A DNA stretch of 64,000 nucleotides from Lachnospiraceae bacterium. Lineage in GTDB: Bacteria > Bacillota > Clostridia > Lachnospirales > Lachnospiraceae. The stretch spans positions 1 to 64,000 of the forward strand of contig JAFUIR010000021.1 in assembly GCA_017468395.1 (NCBI GenBank). The letters run 5' to 3'. Both the position numbers and the translations under genes were made by a program. The notes under the pieces were generated by a model that did not search any database, had not been told where the DNA came from, and worked only from the letters and a program-made list of their open reading frames with translations. Shown piece after piece: positions 34,269-43,535 of this stretch (the stretch's first letter is position 1; each line of letters begins with the position of its first letter).

Positions 34269-35696
34269 TCAGAAACCTTCTAAAAGGTAATTCCCATTAT
34301 CTTTGGTAAATTTATACACTGTTTTATTATAAATATTCACGGCATAATTGGAGCCTGTTTTCGACTGTAAACCTGTCGAATCTTCATAAATTTCCGCTAT
34401 TACATAATAATCTCCTTTGTCGGGTACTGCAAGTGGATATTGAAAAATGTACAAATATTTTCCTTCCACATTATAACTCTCACCAAAGGAATTGTATATC
34501 TTTCCGTTCGACAGCATAATGTCTATGACAGCCTGACGGGCATCATCCACCGAAACCGCTGTATCCAACTGCAATTTGTATTCTCTGCTTGTAATTTCAC
34601 CGGAGACGCCTTCTTCATTATATGTGATGAATTTGTACCAACTTTTTCCCATGGGCATAGGTATGGGACCTAAATACTCCATGGACTGGTCGGTAGGCAT
34701 GGTTCCGTCCGTTGTGTAGAAAACCCTGCAGCCTTCCAACACATCTACGGTAATAGAAACCGGCGCCGAATATTCTCCGCTGTAGGTCAAAACTTCCGGT
34801 GCGTCCGGTCTGATTACTTCGATACAAAACTCTTTCGTTACCACGTCACTGACGATTCCGTAATCGTTGATAAACATGGCTGAAATAATATGCTCTCCGG
34901 TTTCCAGAAAAATAGGTGCCGTATACACATCACTCTCCGTAGTCGGCACAGAGCCATCCAAGGTGTAATAGATAACCCCGGAACTGTTGGAAGACAATTT
35001 TAAAGGAATAATCTCCTCATAAGTTCCGGCCTGATAACTAAATTCCGGTGGATTGGCCAGATACTTTTGATTGGCATTTACCACCACATCATAAGTACAA
35101 TCCCTTAGCAATTGATTAATGGCTTCATAATCTTCTTTGGAAAGATAAAAAGCAATCATTTTTTGGTACGCATTTTCCACATCTGCATCCGAAGAATAAC
35201 TTGCTTTGGAAACAATAGACAACTGCTCCATATAAGCGCTTTCCATACCAAGCACACCATAACTTTCCGCCAATTCCAGTCTTAAAAGTGCATTCTTTGG
35301 ATTCAGTTCCAAGGCGCGCTCATAAAAAGACACGGCATCGGTTATTTCGCCCTCATTTAAGCAGGCGTAGGCTTGTTTTAGTTGATAATCAAAAGAATGA
35401 TATCTGGAATGTTTCACAAACCTGCTCACGCCCCAGAGTGCTCCAAGCAAAAGAACAAAAACACATGCCAAAACACATAATTTAATTCTCTTTTGTTTCT
35501 TTTGCTTATGCGCAAGTTCTCTCTCATTTTCCAGCATTTTTTCTTTTTCAACTTCGTGTAAAATGCCTTCTATGGACTGATAAATGTCAAATTCCAAATC
35601 CGGCTCATAATCGGGAACGATATGTATATCTTCACCGCATTTTTCACAATAAAGATAACCTTCTTTTATCTCTTCGCCACAATTCGGACATTTCAT
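34269..35696 (-). CDS. Zinc-ribbon/TPR membrane protein with two chitobiase-C-terminal-like repeats
   Basis: 475 residues. Its ATG (35696) overlaps the folD stop as ATGA, with GGAG in the folD end, so it is translationally coupled. Order: zinc ribbon CPNCGEEIKEGYLYCEKCGED (residues 3-23), coiled linker, one transmembrane helix (about 73-94), TPR-like unit (YACLNEGEITDAVSFYERALELNPKN), then two CHB_HEX_C-like beta modules: VIYYTLDGSVPTTESDVY and CRVFYTTDGTMPTDQSMEY, and a C-terminal region with QYPLAVPDKGDYYV. The extracytoplasmic modules occur in wall-associated proteins. Function unknown; the link with folate enzymes is positional only. Confidence 0.8.
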   Translation of the reverse strand: MKCPNCGEEIKEGYLYCEKCGEDIHIVPDYEPDLEFDIYQSIEGILHEVEKEKMLENERELAHKQKKQKRIKLCVLACVFVLLLGALWGVSRFVKHSRYHSFDYQLKQAYACLNEGEITDAVSFYERALELNPKNALLRLELAESYGVLGMESAYMEQLSIVSKASYSSDADVENAYQKMIAFYLSKEDYEAINQLLRDCTYDVVVNANQKYLANPPEFSYQAGTYEEIIPLKLSSNSSGVIYYTLDGSVPTTESDVYTAPIFLETGEHIISAMFINDYGIVSDVVTKEFCIEVIRPDAPEVLTYSGEYSAPVSITVDVLEGCRVFYTTDGTMPTDQSMEYLGPIPMPMGKSWYKFITYNEEGVSGEITSREYKLQLDTAVSVDDARQAVIDIMLSNGKIYNSFGESYNVEGKYLYIFQYPLAVPDKGDYYVIAEIYEDSTGLQSKTGSNYAVNIYNKTVYKFTKDNGNYLLEGF

Positions 35697-36529
35697 AGAA
35701 CTGACTCCACACAGTTGCTCATCAGCATTGCAATGGTCATAGGACCAACGCCGCCGGGAACAGGTGTGATGGCGCTGCAAACACCTTCAACGTCTTGGAA
35801 ATCTACATCGCCGCAAAGTTTATTATCTGCGCCTCTGTGAATACCTACATCAATAACAACGGCGCCTTCTTTCACATAATCCTTGGTAATCATTTTGGGT
35901 TTACCAACGGCAACAATCAAAATATCTGCTCTCTTTGTTACTTCTTTCAAATCTTTTGTGCGGGAATGTGCAACCGTAACCGTTCCGTTTTCACGAAGAA
36001 GAAGTAAAGCCATAGGCTTGCCTACAATATTACTTCTGCCGATGACCACACATTCTTTTCCGGCAATTTCAATTCCGCTTCTTTTCAGCAACTGTATAAT
36101 CCCGGCAGGCGTACAGGACACATAGCCTTTTTGTCCGATGCACAGGGCACCTACGCTCTGGGGATGGAATCCGTCTACATCCTTTGAAGGGTCGATTTTG
36201 CGGATAACTTTGTCTTCATCAATATGGGAAGGAAGGGGAAGTTGCACCAAAATTCCGTTAACATCCGCTCTCTCATTCAATTCTCCGATTAATTTCAAAA
36301 GTTCCTCTTCTGTAGTTTCTTCCGGCAATTCATATGCCAAAGAATTGATACCGATATATTCACATGCTTTCTTTTTATTTCCAACATAAACACTGGACGC
36401 AGGGTCGTTTCCAACCTGAATAACCGCTAAAGTCACTTTGGTACCTTCTGCTTTTAACTGTGCCACTTTTTCTTTCAGTTCGTCCTTAATTTGTGTTGAT
36501 ATTGCTTTTCCGTCAATCAATGTTGCCAT
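35693..36529 (-). CDS. folD: Bifunctional methylene-THF dehydrogenase/methenyl-THF cyclohydrolase
   Basis: 278 residues. NADP-dependent oxidation of 5,10-methylene-THF and hydrolysis of methenyl-THF to 10-formyl-THF. YVGNKKKACEYIGI contains the catalytic Lys region, LVQLPLPSHI the folate-site, GRSNIVGKPMALLLL the Rossmann loop, and GVHRGADNKL-type VIDVGIHRGADN and TPVPGGVGPMTIAML the family end signature. CGGAGG ribosome site. 26 nt downstream of fhs, so the pair carries the formate-to-methylene branch. Confidence 0.97.
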   Translation of the reverse strand: MATLIDGKAISTQIKDELKEKVAQLKAEGTKVTLAVIQVGNDPASSVYVGNKKKACEYIGINSLAYELPEETTEEELLKLIGELNERADVNGILVQLPLPSHIDEDKVIRKIDPSKDVDGFHPQSVGALCIGQKGYVSCTPAGIIQLLKRSGIEIAGKECVVIGRSNIVGKPMALLLLRENGTVTVAHSRTKDLKEVTKRADILIVAVGKPKMITKDYVKEGAVVIDVGIHRGADNKLCGDVDFQDVEGVCSAITPVPGGVGPMTIAMLMSNCVESVL

Positions 36530-36555
36530 CCTTTATCATCCTCCGTTTTTAATTC

Positions 36556-38226
36556 TTAGAATAAACCAACAATCTTTCCTTCTTCATTTACGTCCACACT
36601 GTAAGCAGCAGGCTGTTTGGAAAGTCCCGGCATAGTCACAATAGTACCTGTAAGCGCCACCACAAATCCGGCACCGGCAGAAACATAAACTTCTCTGATA
36701 TTCATCTCAAATCCAACAGGTCTTCCCAAAAGACTGGGGTCATCGGAAAGTGAATACTGGTTTTTCGCCATACAAACAGGTAACTTTCCAAAGCCCAGTT
36801 CTTCAATCTGTTTAATCTGCTTGGACGCTGCAGCAGAAAATGTAACATTTCCCGCACCATAAATTTCTCTTGCAATGGTTTCGATTTTTTCCTTAATGGA
36901 CAAATTTACATCATAAAGAGGTGCAAATTTACTTTCTTTTTCTTCCAAAGTTTTTAAGACTTTCTCGGCAAGTGCCACACCGCCTTCGCCGCCTTTTTCC
37001 CAAACCTGGGCCAAGGCAAACTCACAGTTTCGCACTTCACAAAACTCTTTCACATACGCAATTTCCGCCTCGGTATCTGTTACGAACCGGTTCAAGGTAA
37101 CCACTACGGGCACTCCGTATTTCTGAATGTTTTCAATGTGTTTTTCCAAATTGACAATACCTTTTTGCAAGGCTGCCATATTTTCATAATTCAGGTCTGC
37201 TTTTGCTACACCACCGTTATATTTCAGTGCTCGGATGGTAGCAACCAAAACAACTGCATCGGGTTTTAAGCCTGCCGCACGGCACTTAATGTCAAAAAAC
37301 TTCTCTGCGCCGAGATCCGCACCAAATCCCGCCTCTGTCACTACATAATCAGCCATTTTAAGGGCTGTTTTGGTAGCACGTACCGAGTTACATCCATGGG
37401 CGATGTTAGCAAAAGGTCCGCCGTGAATCAGTGCCGGTGTGTGCTCTAAAGTCTGAATCAGGTTGGGCTTTAAAGCATCTTTTAACAAGGCTGCCATAGA
37501 GCCCACTGCCTGTAAATCCCCTGCAGTAACGGGACGACCGTCATAAGTGTAAGCAACCACCATGCGGGACAATCTTTCTTTCAAATCCTGCATATCATTT
37601 GCAAGGCACAAAATTGCCATCACTTCGCTTGCTACAGTAATCACAAAATGATCTTCTCTTACCACACCGTCCAGTTTATTACCAAGACCAACCACCACAT
37701 TGCGTAAAACGCGGTCATTTAGGTCTAAACATCTCTTCATTACGATTTGTCTGGGGTCAATGCCCAGTTCATTTCCCTGCTGGATATGGTTATCCAAAAG
37801 CGCCGCCAGTAAGTTGTTTGCAGTAGTAATGGCATGAAAATCTCCCGTAAAATGAAGATTTAAGTCTTCCATGGGAACTACCTGGGAATAGCCACCGCCT
37901 GCGGCACCGCCTTTGATACCAAAGCAAGGACCAAGGGAAGGCTCTCTCAAAGCAATTACCGCTTTTTTGCCCAGTTTTCCAAAGGCTTGACCTAAGCCAA
38001 CGCTGACCGTGGTTTTTCCTTCTCCAGCGGGAGTGGGGTTAATTGCGGTTACCAAAATCAGTTTTCCATTTGGATTACCTGCAATCTTATTCATATACTC
38101 ATCACTGATTTTGGCTTTATATTTTCCGTATAATTCCAAATCATCAGCTTCAATTCCTAATCTCTCTGCCACCTCTGTAATTGGCAACATTACTGCTTCC
38201 TGTGCAATCTGAATATCTGTTTTCAT
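36556..38226 (-). CDS. fhs: Formate-tetrahydrofolate ligase
   Basis: 556 residues, full family length. ATP-dependent activation of formate onto THF. P-loop-type [17 protein letters not shown] (residues about 65-81), [40 protein letters not shown], and [12 protein letters not shown] are the hallmarks. In Clostridia this gives purine and glycine/serine one-carbon units and in acetogens the methyl branch of the Wood-Ljungdahl route. Cotranscribed with folD and the TPR protein; ferredoxin-linked nfnAB sits further downstream in the same run. Confidence 0.98.
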   Translation of the reverse strand: MKTDIQIAQEAVMLPITEVAERLGIEADDLELYGKYKAKISDEYMNKIAGNPNGKLILVTAINPTPAGEGKTTVSVGLGQAFGKLGKKAVIALREPSLGPCFGIKGGAAGGGYSQVVPMEDLNLHFTGDFHAITTANNLLAALLDNHIQQGNELGIDPRQIVMKRCLDLNDRVLRNVVVGLGNKLDGVVREDHFVITVASEVMAILCLANDMQDLKERLSRMVVAYTYDGRPVTAGDLQAVGSMAALLKDALKPNLIQTLEHTPALIHGGPFANIAHGCNSVRATKTALKMADYVVTEAGFGADLGAEKFFDIKCRAAGLKPDAVVLVATIRALKYNGGVAKADLNYENMAALQKGIVNLEKHIENIQKYGVPVVVTLNRFVTDTEAEIAYVKEFCEVRNCEFALAQVWEKGGEGGVALAEKVLKTLEEKESKFAPLYDVNLSIKEKIETIAREIYGAGNVTFSAAASKQIKQIEELGFGKLPVCMAKNQYSLSDDPSLLGRPVGFEMNIREVYVSAGAGFVVALTGTIVTMPGLSKQPAAYSVDVNEEGKIVGLF

Positions 38227-38251
38227 AAAATCTCCACTCTTTCATTTTGAT

Positions 38252-40858
38252 TTATATTTCTTCCAGCAGCTGTTCAAACTGCTCCATGCTCATAAGTACT
38301 TTTCTGGGTTTTGTTCCCTCTTCTTCCCCTACAACACCATAATCACAAAGTTGATCCATAATTCTGGCAGCGCGGTTAAAACCTATTTTAAACATACGCT
38401 GGAGCATACCGATGGATGCTTTGTCTTTTTCGATAATAAATCTTCCGGCATCGGCAAAATATTCATCCCTGCTGTCCGCACTGTCGCTTCCACTGCCGCC
38501 GGCTGCAGATGAAGAAGCGCCCAAACTTTGGATTTTTTCTTCAATATCCTCCGCATATGTATTGCCAATTGCCTGATTTTTCAGGAAATCAACCACATCT
38601 GCCACCTCTCTGTCAGACACAAACGCACCTTGTACACGAACCGGCTTGGTATATCCTTGAGGGTAGAATAACATATCACCCTTTCCGAGAAGTTTTTCCG
38701 CACCGTTCATATCCAAAATAGTTCTGGAGTCTACACCACTGGACACGCTGAAAGCCACACGGCTGGGCATATTCGCCTTAATCAGACCGGTAATAACGTC
38801 TACGGAAGGACGCTGGGTCGCAATAATCAGATGTATTCCCGCAGCTCTGGCAAGCTGTGCAAGACGGCAAATAGATTCTTCCACTTCACCCGGCGCAACC
38901 ATCATAAGGTCTGCAAGTTCGTCTACAATAATGACAATCTGGGGCATTTTCTTAAGGGTATCGTCTGCGCCCTGCTCCTGCATGGATTCCACTTTCTGGT
39001 TGTAACCTTTCAGGTCACGCACATTGAAATCCGCAAACTTCTTATAACGGTCTGTCATTTCGGCCACACCCCAGTTCAAGGCTGCCGCTGCTTTCTTAGG
39101 GTCGGTTACAACCGGTACAAGCAAATGGGGGATACCGTTATAAACACTCAGTTCCACCACTTTAGGGTCAATCATAATCAACTTTACATCATCAGGATGA
39201 GCCTTGTAAAGCAAACTCATAATCAAAGTGTTAATACATACGGATTTACCGGAACCGGTAGCTCCTGCAATCAACATATGAGGCATTTTCGCAATATCGG
39301 AAACCACTGTTTTTCCGGCAATATCTTTACCTACCGCAAAAGCCAGATTGGAAGAAAATTCTTTAAATTCCCTTGTTTCCAGCAAATCCCTCAGGGCCAC
39401 AGGTGTATTTTCCTTATTGGGAACCTCAATACCGATTGCCGCTTTTCCGGGAATAGGCGCTTCAATACGGATGTCCGTGGCTGCCAAATTCAACTTGATA
39501 TCGTCTGCCAATCCCACAATTTTGCTGACTTTAACACCTACTTCCGGCTGTAACTCGTATCTGGTTACGGCAGGTCCCTGACTGATGTCTGTAATGGAAA
39601 CCTTTACACCAAAAGTATTTAGTGTCTGCTGCAAACGCATGGCAGTCTCTTTTAATTCCCGGCTGGAATCCCCTGTCTTTCCCACTCCTTTTTGCAATCT
39701 GGAAAGAGGCGGGAATATGTAAGTCTTGGAAACTTTCTTTTCTGCCGCCTGAATATCCGCTGTCATTTGCTTTTCTATGCCGTTTCCTCTTTCCGGCTCC
39801 TTCGGCGCTCTTGCCACCGGACGTTCCCTGCGCACAGGAGGTCTTTGAACAGGGATTTCTTCTGCCACAACAGGCTCCGATTGCTCATAAGCCGTTTCCG
39901 GTTCATTCCAACTTACTTCATGAATCTCATCCGGCTGTTTATAGGACATTTGATATGCATGATTTACGGGTATATCTTCTTTGATTTCTGCCTCATCATT
40001 TAAAGTAATTTCGTGAATATCATCTCTTGTTTTGTGTTCTTCCCCTTTGGAAAGGGAAGTGTCTATGGTTACGCCGCTGACCTTTTTGTCCATACGGAGA
40101 ATTTTTTCATTTTCCAGTTCTTCTTCACGGAGTCTTCGTTCATCTTCTTTAAGCCTGCGCTCTTCCTCTCTTTGTTCCCGCAGTTCATCCTGCTTTTGCC
40201 TGCGCATTTGAGCGTACTCCCTGCGGCGCTGGGAATCCTCTTTGGACATTTCCATAACACGCTTTCCGCTCTTTTTCACACCGTTTACAAAGGAACGCTC
40301 CGTCAAAATAACAATACTGATAATGGACAGCACAATAACAACCAGTATTGCCCCTACCATATCAAGAAAATGATACAGTAAATAAGCAACACTGCCTGCC
40401 AAAATGCCACCGCCGCCTTTTTCGACGCTGCAATATTCATATATCTTTTTGATGTCATACGCTTCCAAAGCAGTGGTTGTTCCGTTAATAAACTCAAACA
40501 CCACGCCGCACATAACAAAGAGAGCCACTCCTGCCACCAGTTTAATCACTGCAGTGGGACTTCCCTGATTGGCAAACCAAAAAGCAGCCGCAACAAAAAT
40601 TGCAACCGGAAAAACATATGCTGTAAATCCAAACAATCCGAACATTACGCCGCTGATGGAGTTACCCACCGTACCGATAATTCCAAAATTACATAAAAAC
40701 AAAAACACTACCACTGCAAAGAGAATAATCAACTCTACTTCATGAAAAATAGCATTCTCCTGTGCTGTATATGCTCTTTTTTGCTGACTTCCCTTCCTGG
40801 AAGATTGTCCCGTCTGTTTCCGAGTTGTTGTTTTCTTCTTCCCTGATTTCGATGCCAT
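38252..40858 (-). CDS. ftsK: FtsK/SpoIIIE-family DNA translocase
   Basis: 868 residues. Lys/Arg/Thr-rich N-terminal tail, four membrane helices (about residues 38-190), a long Arg/Glu coiled and Pro-rich linker (190-370), then the motor: Walker A GATGSGKS at 532-539, Walker B IVIIVDELADLMM, RPSVDVITGLIKANMPSRVAF, and a C-terminal gamma winged helix (DKASIGMLQRMFKIGFNRAARIMDQL). Pumps chromosomal DNA through the division or sporulation septum. Whether it is the vegetative SftA/FtsK or the sporulation SpoIIIE form cannot be settled by sequence alone. TepA-like protease is upstream. Confidence 0.96.
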   Translation of the reverse strand: MASKSGKKKTTTRKQTGQSSRKGSQQKRAYTAQENAIFHEVELIILFAVVVFLFLCNFGIIGTVGNSISGVMFGLFGFTAYVFPVAIFVAAAFWFANQGSPTAVIKLVAGVALFVMCGVVFEFINGTTTALEAYDIKKIYEYCSVEKGGGGILAGSVAYLLYHFLDMVGAILVVIVLSIISIVILTERSFVNGVKKSGKRVMEMSKEDSQRRREYAQMRRQKQDELREQREEERRLKEDERRLREEELENEKILRMDKKVSGVTIDTSLSKGEEHKTRDDIHEITLNDEAEIKEDIPVNHAYQMSYKQPDEIHEVSWNEPETAYEQSEPVVAEEIPVQRPPVRRERPVARAPKEPERGNGIEKQMTADIQAAEKKVSKTYIFPPLSRLQKGVGKTGDSSRELKETAMRLQQTLNTFGVKVSITDISQGPAVTRYELQPEVGVKVSKIVGLADDIKLNLAATDIRIEAPIPGKAAIGIEVPNKENTPVALRDLLETREFKEFSSNLAFAVGKDIAGKTVVSDIAKMPHMLIAGATGSGKSVCINTLIMSLLYKAHPDDVKLIMIDPKVVELSVYNGIPHLLVPVVTDPKKAAAALNWGVAEMTDRYKKFADFNVRDLKGYNQKVESMQEQGADDTLKKMPQIVIIVDELADLMMVAPGEVEESICRLAQLARAAGIHLIIATQRPSVDVITGLIKANMPSRVAFSVSSGVDSRTILDMNGAEKLLGKGDMLFYPQGYTKPVRVQGAFVSDREVADVVDFLKNQAIGNTYAEDIEEKIQSLGASSSAAGGSGSDSADSRDEYFADAGRFIIEKDKASIGMLQRMFKIGFNRAARIMDQLCDYGVVGEEEGTKPRKVLMSMEQFEQLLEEI

Positions 40859-40918
40859 ACTTATTACCCCTGTTCATTTACTTCTTTTGTTAAATCATTA
40901 TCGAATATTATACCATTT

Positions 40919-41668
40919 TTATTTTCTCTTGTCATCCTCTTTAGATGGATTATCTTGTTCAATCATATCATGTAATTTGCAAAGAGCATCCTTAATTCCG
41001 CCAACTTCATCAATGATACCTTCATCCACTGCAGCCTGCCCCACCAAAATGCTCCCCACATCCTTTGTGAGAAAACCGGTCTCCATCATCAATTCCTCAA
41101 AACGCTCTTTTTTGATTTTACAATGACTGCATACAAAACCCGCAATCCTATCCTGAATTTGCTTAAAATAGTCGAAAGTCTGGGGTACACCGATAACCAT
41201 ACCGTTCATCCGCACGGGATGAATTACCATGGTGCCGGTCGGAACCACAAAGGAATAATCCGTGCTTACGGCAATGGGCAGACCGATGGAATGGCTGCCT
41301 CCCAGCACAAGCGAAACCGTAGGCTTTGACAGGGACGCAATCATTTCCGCAATGGCAAGCCCTGCCTCCACATCGCCGCCCATGGTATTTAACAGCACCA
41401 AGACACCTTTGATTTCTTCACTGTCCTCGATAGCTGCCAAACTGGGCAAAACATGCTCATATTTGGTTGTTTTGGAATTGCTGCCCAGATTTTCGTGCCC
41501 CTCTATCTCCCCAATAATGGAAAGCAGATGGATTTCCTTTTTTTCCCTGTTTTGATCCAAAGTTAATTGACCGCTCTGTTCAATGCGGCTATCGTTATGT
41601 TCTTCCCTCTCCCGTTTTTCCTCTGTTTCGGATTTCTGTTCATAATCGTCTTTATTCTTGTCTTCCAT
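40919..41668 (-). CDS. tepA: ClpP-like serine protease, TepA type
   Basis: 249 residues. A charged 45-residue N-terminal extension precedes the ClpP/crotonase fold. Catalytic residues seen: Ser127 in GGSHSIG and His150 in MVIHPVR; the usual Asp position lies near the helix with QTFDYFKQI. The Bacillus relative YlfL/TepA next to spoIIIE is reported to affect protein translocation and small acid-soluble proteins. Here the gene is 60 bp upstream of ftsK, the same arrangement. Confidence 0.88.
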   Translation of the reverse strand: MEDKNKDDYEQKSETEEKREREEHNDSRIEQSGQLTLDQNREKKEIHLLSIIGEIEGHENLGSNSKTTKYEHVLPSLAAIEDSEEIKGVLVLLNTMGGDVEAGLAIAEMIASLSKPTVSLVLGGSHSIGLPIAVSTDYSFVVPTGTMVIHPVRMNGMVIGVPQTFDYFKQIQDRIAGFVCSHCKIKKERFEELMMETGFLTKDVGSILVGQAAVDEGIIDEVGGIKDALCKLHDMIEQDNPSKEDDKRK

Positions 41669-41783
41669 TTTACATGCCCCTTATGTTTTATAGTTCTGAT
41701 GAGCGTTTGCCGCCATCATCAAAAAAGAGAACCGTAAAGGTTCCCTTTTAGAATAAACGATTATTTACTTTTCATACATTGCA
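41669..41783. other. Spacer between glycosyltransferase operon and tepA
   Basis: 115 bp containing the terminator described separately and, beyond it, a TATAAA (minus strand, 42 bp before tepA) without a convincing -35. No small open frame with a ribosome site. Confidence 0.5.
41721..41750 (-). terminator. Rho-independent terminator of the glycosyltransferase pair
   Basis: Minus strand AAAAGGGAACC, loop TTTAC, GGTTCTCTTTTTT: an 11-pair stem with one wobble and a T run, 34 bp after the stop of the membrane protein gene. Strong terminator; tepA must therefore have its own promoter. Confidence 0.85.
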
Positions 41784-43523
41784 CTATAAATCAAAATCAT
41801 CATCATCGGAAATTTCGATATCGAAATCCATTTGGTCATCATTTATTTCCAGTGCATATCCCATTTTCTTCTTCACATGCTTTTTCGGCAAGGGAAGAGG
41901 ATTTTCTATGTATTTAATCTCTCTGACAGGGGGAAGTGACGCCTCTACGGGAGCCTCTTTTACGGGAACCTCTTCTGTTTGGGGTTTTTCTGCAGGCACT
42001 TCTGCCTCTGCAGAAACATCTGATTCTGCAAGATTCTCCGCCTCTACAGGATTCACCTCTTCTACAGAATCCTCTGTTTCTACTGCGGTTTCTACAGTTT
42101 CTACAGTTTCTACAGTTTCTACAGTTTCTACAGTTTCTGCAGTTTCTGCAGTTTCTTCTGCTTCCTGCTCGTTTACAACTATAGTTTCCTCTGTCTCAGA
42201 TACTTCTACAACTTCTGTTTCTTCCGGCATTTCCAAAACCTCTCTCGACTGCAACGCATTTATCAGACCTTTTCCCGCCAAAATAACAAATCCCAGATAC
42301 GCCACGAAACTTCTGTCCATATTTCCGGATGCTGCGCATACATAGGAAACCGCAATTCCCGATAGGCTCATGAGAATCCAAAGACTCTGGCTTTCTTTGT
42401 GTTTACGGACAAAGAAACTATAAATCCCAAAAGTTATTCCGGTAAAAAGCAGCACTGCCACTACCGGATTATGGCCTAATCTATCAAAGAACTGATGGAA
42501 CATATATGAAAAAGAACCGCTGTCCGGAACATAAAGCCATTCCCACACACCTGCAATGGCATTCAGGCTGGAACCACTCTGGCGGGCATCAATCCAAAAG
42601 ATACCCAAAAGTCCTGCAATTATCCCAATCAAAATCAGGAATAACGCCGGAACACCGGTTTTTTCGCCACTTTCTTCTTTTCTTACGGAATTTACTGTCA
42701 AAAGTCCGAAACTCATAACACCCAGTACAATGCCGAGTGCATCCAGATAGACCATAAATGCTATATAAATGCCTAGAATCAAAGTTCCAAGAAAATGATA
42801 CCATTTAAAACCATCTGCCTGTCTGACTTTAGAAAAAACACCGGCCAGTAAAGCCATTCCAAGTCCGAACAAAAGCAAATATAATACTTCCGGAGTATAA
42901 GAAAGACTTCTTTTTACCCAAATAGGCGCAAACATAAAAAACGCCAAAGTCCAAGTTGCAGTAAATGCACCGGCTGTTTTTCTGACTGCCACATAAATCA
43001 AAACGGCCCCCAAAAATTGCAGTACAATCTGCAAAATAATGCCTGCCGCCAGTTTATTACCCACTAAAAGAAATAAACCATGCAAAAGCAAAGTATAGAT
43101 ATACAAAGCTCCGTGGGCTAAAGGTGCCACTTGCACTCCCTGCTTTACTGCCGCCAGTTCAAAATAGGCATTGCTTTCCAAATCTGCCGGAAAACTCCAC
43201 ATACGGAGCAAAATACCGCCTGCAATAAGCCCCACAAATAAAAGTCCTTCCATGGCTGCTTTTGCCGCACCGGGCAATACTTTTTCTCTTATCCTTCCCC
43301 GAATCAACCTGATAACGAGAAACAAAAGTAAAGAAACTGCGAAAAAAAGCACACTGAAAATACCCAGACAAATAAGCCTGGTAGAACCGGGCGCAATATT
43401 GAATTTTTCAAAAAAAGAATACCGGTCCAGATAAATGCCGCATATTCCGGTCAAAAAACATACTGCAACCGCCAGAGAACATGCCCACAATATTCTGCTA
43501 AACCACGTCTTTTTCCAAGTCAT
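41784..43523 (-). CDS. Polytopic membrane protein (GT-C-like) with long acidic VET-repeat tail
   Basis: 579 residues. About 12 hydrophobic segments to residue ~420 with features of GT39/PMT-like sugar transferases: an external loop after helix 1 containing the acidic pair YLDRYSFFEK and MWSFPADLESNAYFELAA, plus LHGLFLLVGNKLAAG. Residues ~430-579 are a cytoplasmic-looking, highly acidic tail with a (V/A)ET tandem repeat followed by a basic KKHVKKKMG and DDDDFDL end. The repeat is encoded by seven 9-bp units (42089-42151) and is likely length-variable. Follows the GT2 gene by 12 nt, a usual pair for lipid-linked sugar transfer to a wall polymer or protein. Confidence 0.75.
   Translation of the reverse strand: MTWKKTWFSRILWACSLAVAVCFLTGICGIYLDRYSFFEKFNIAPGSTRLICLGIFSVLFFAVSLLLFLVIRLIRGRIREKVLPGAAKAAMEGLLFVGLIAGGILLRMWSFPADLESNAYFELAAVKQGVQVAPLAHGALYIYTLLLHGLFLLVGNKLAAGIILQIVLQFLGAVLIYVAVRKTAGAFTATWTLAFFMFAPIWVKRSLSYTPEVLYLLLFGLGMALLAGVFSKVRQADGFKWYHFLGTLILGIYIAFMVYLDALGIVLGVMSFGLLTVNSVRKEESGEKTGVPALFLILIGIIAGLLGIFWIDARQSGSSLNAIAGVWEWLYVPDSGSFSYMFHQFFDRLGHNPVVAVLLFTGITFGIYSFFVRKHKESQSLWILMSLSGIAVSYVCAASGNMDRSFVAYLGFVILAGKGLINALQSREVLEMPEETEVVEVSETEETIVVNEQEAEETAETAETVETVETVETVETVETAVETEDSVEEVNPVEAENLAESDVSAEAEVPAEKPQTEEVPVKEAPVEASLPPVREIKYIENPLPLPKKHVKKKMGYALEINDDQMDFDIEISDDDDFDL
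42089..42151 (+). repeat. Tandem 9-bp repeat, 7 units, within coding sequence
   Basis: Five copies of TTTCTACAG followed by two of TTTCTGCAG, plus a partial unit. On the coding strand it spells Val/Ala-Glu-Thr triplets. As a multiple of three it would change length without breaking the frame. Confidence 0.95.
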
Positions 43524-43535
43524 ACGTTGACTCCT

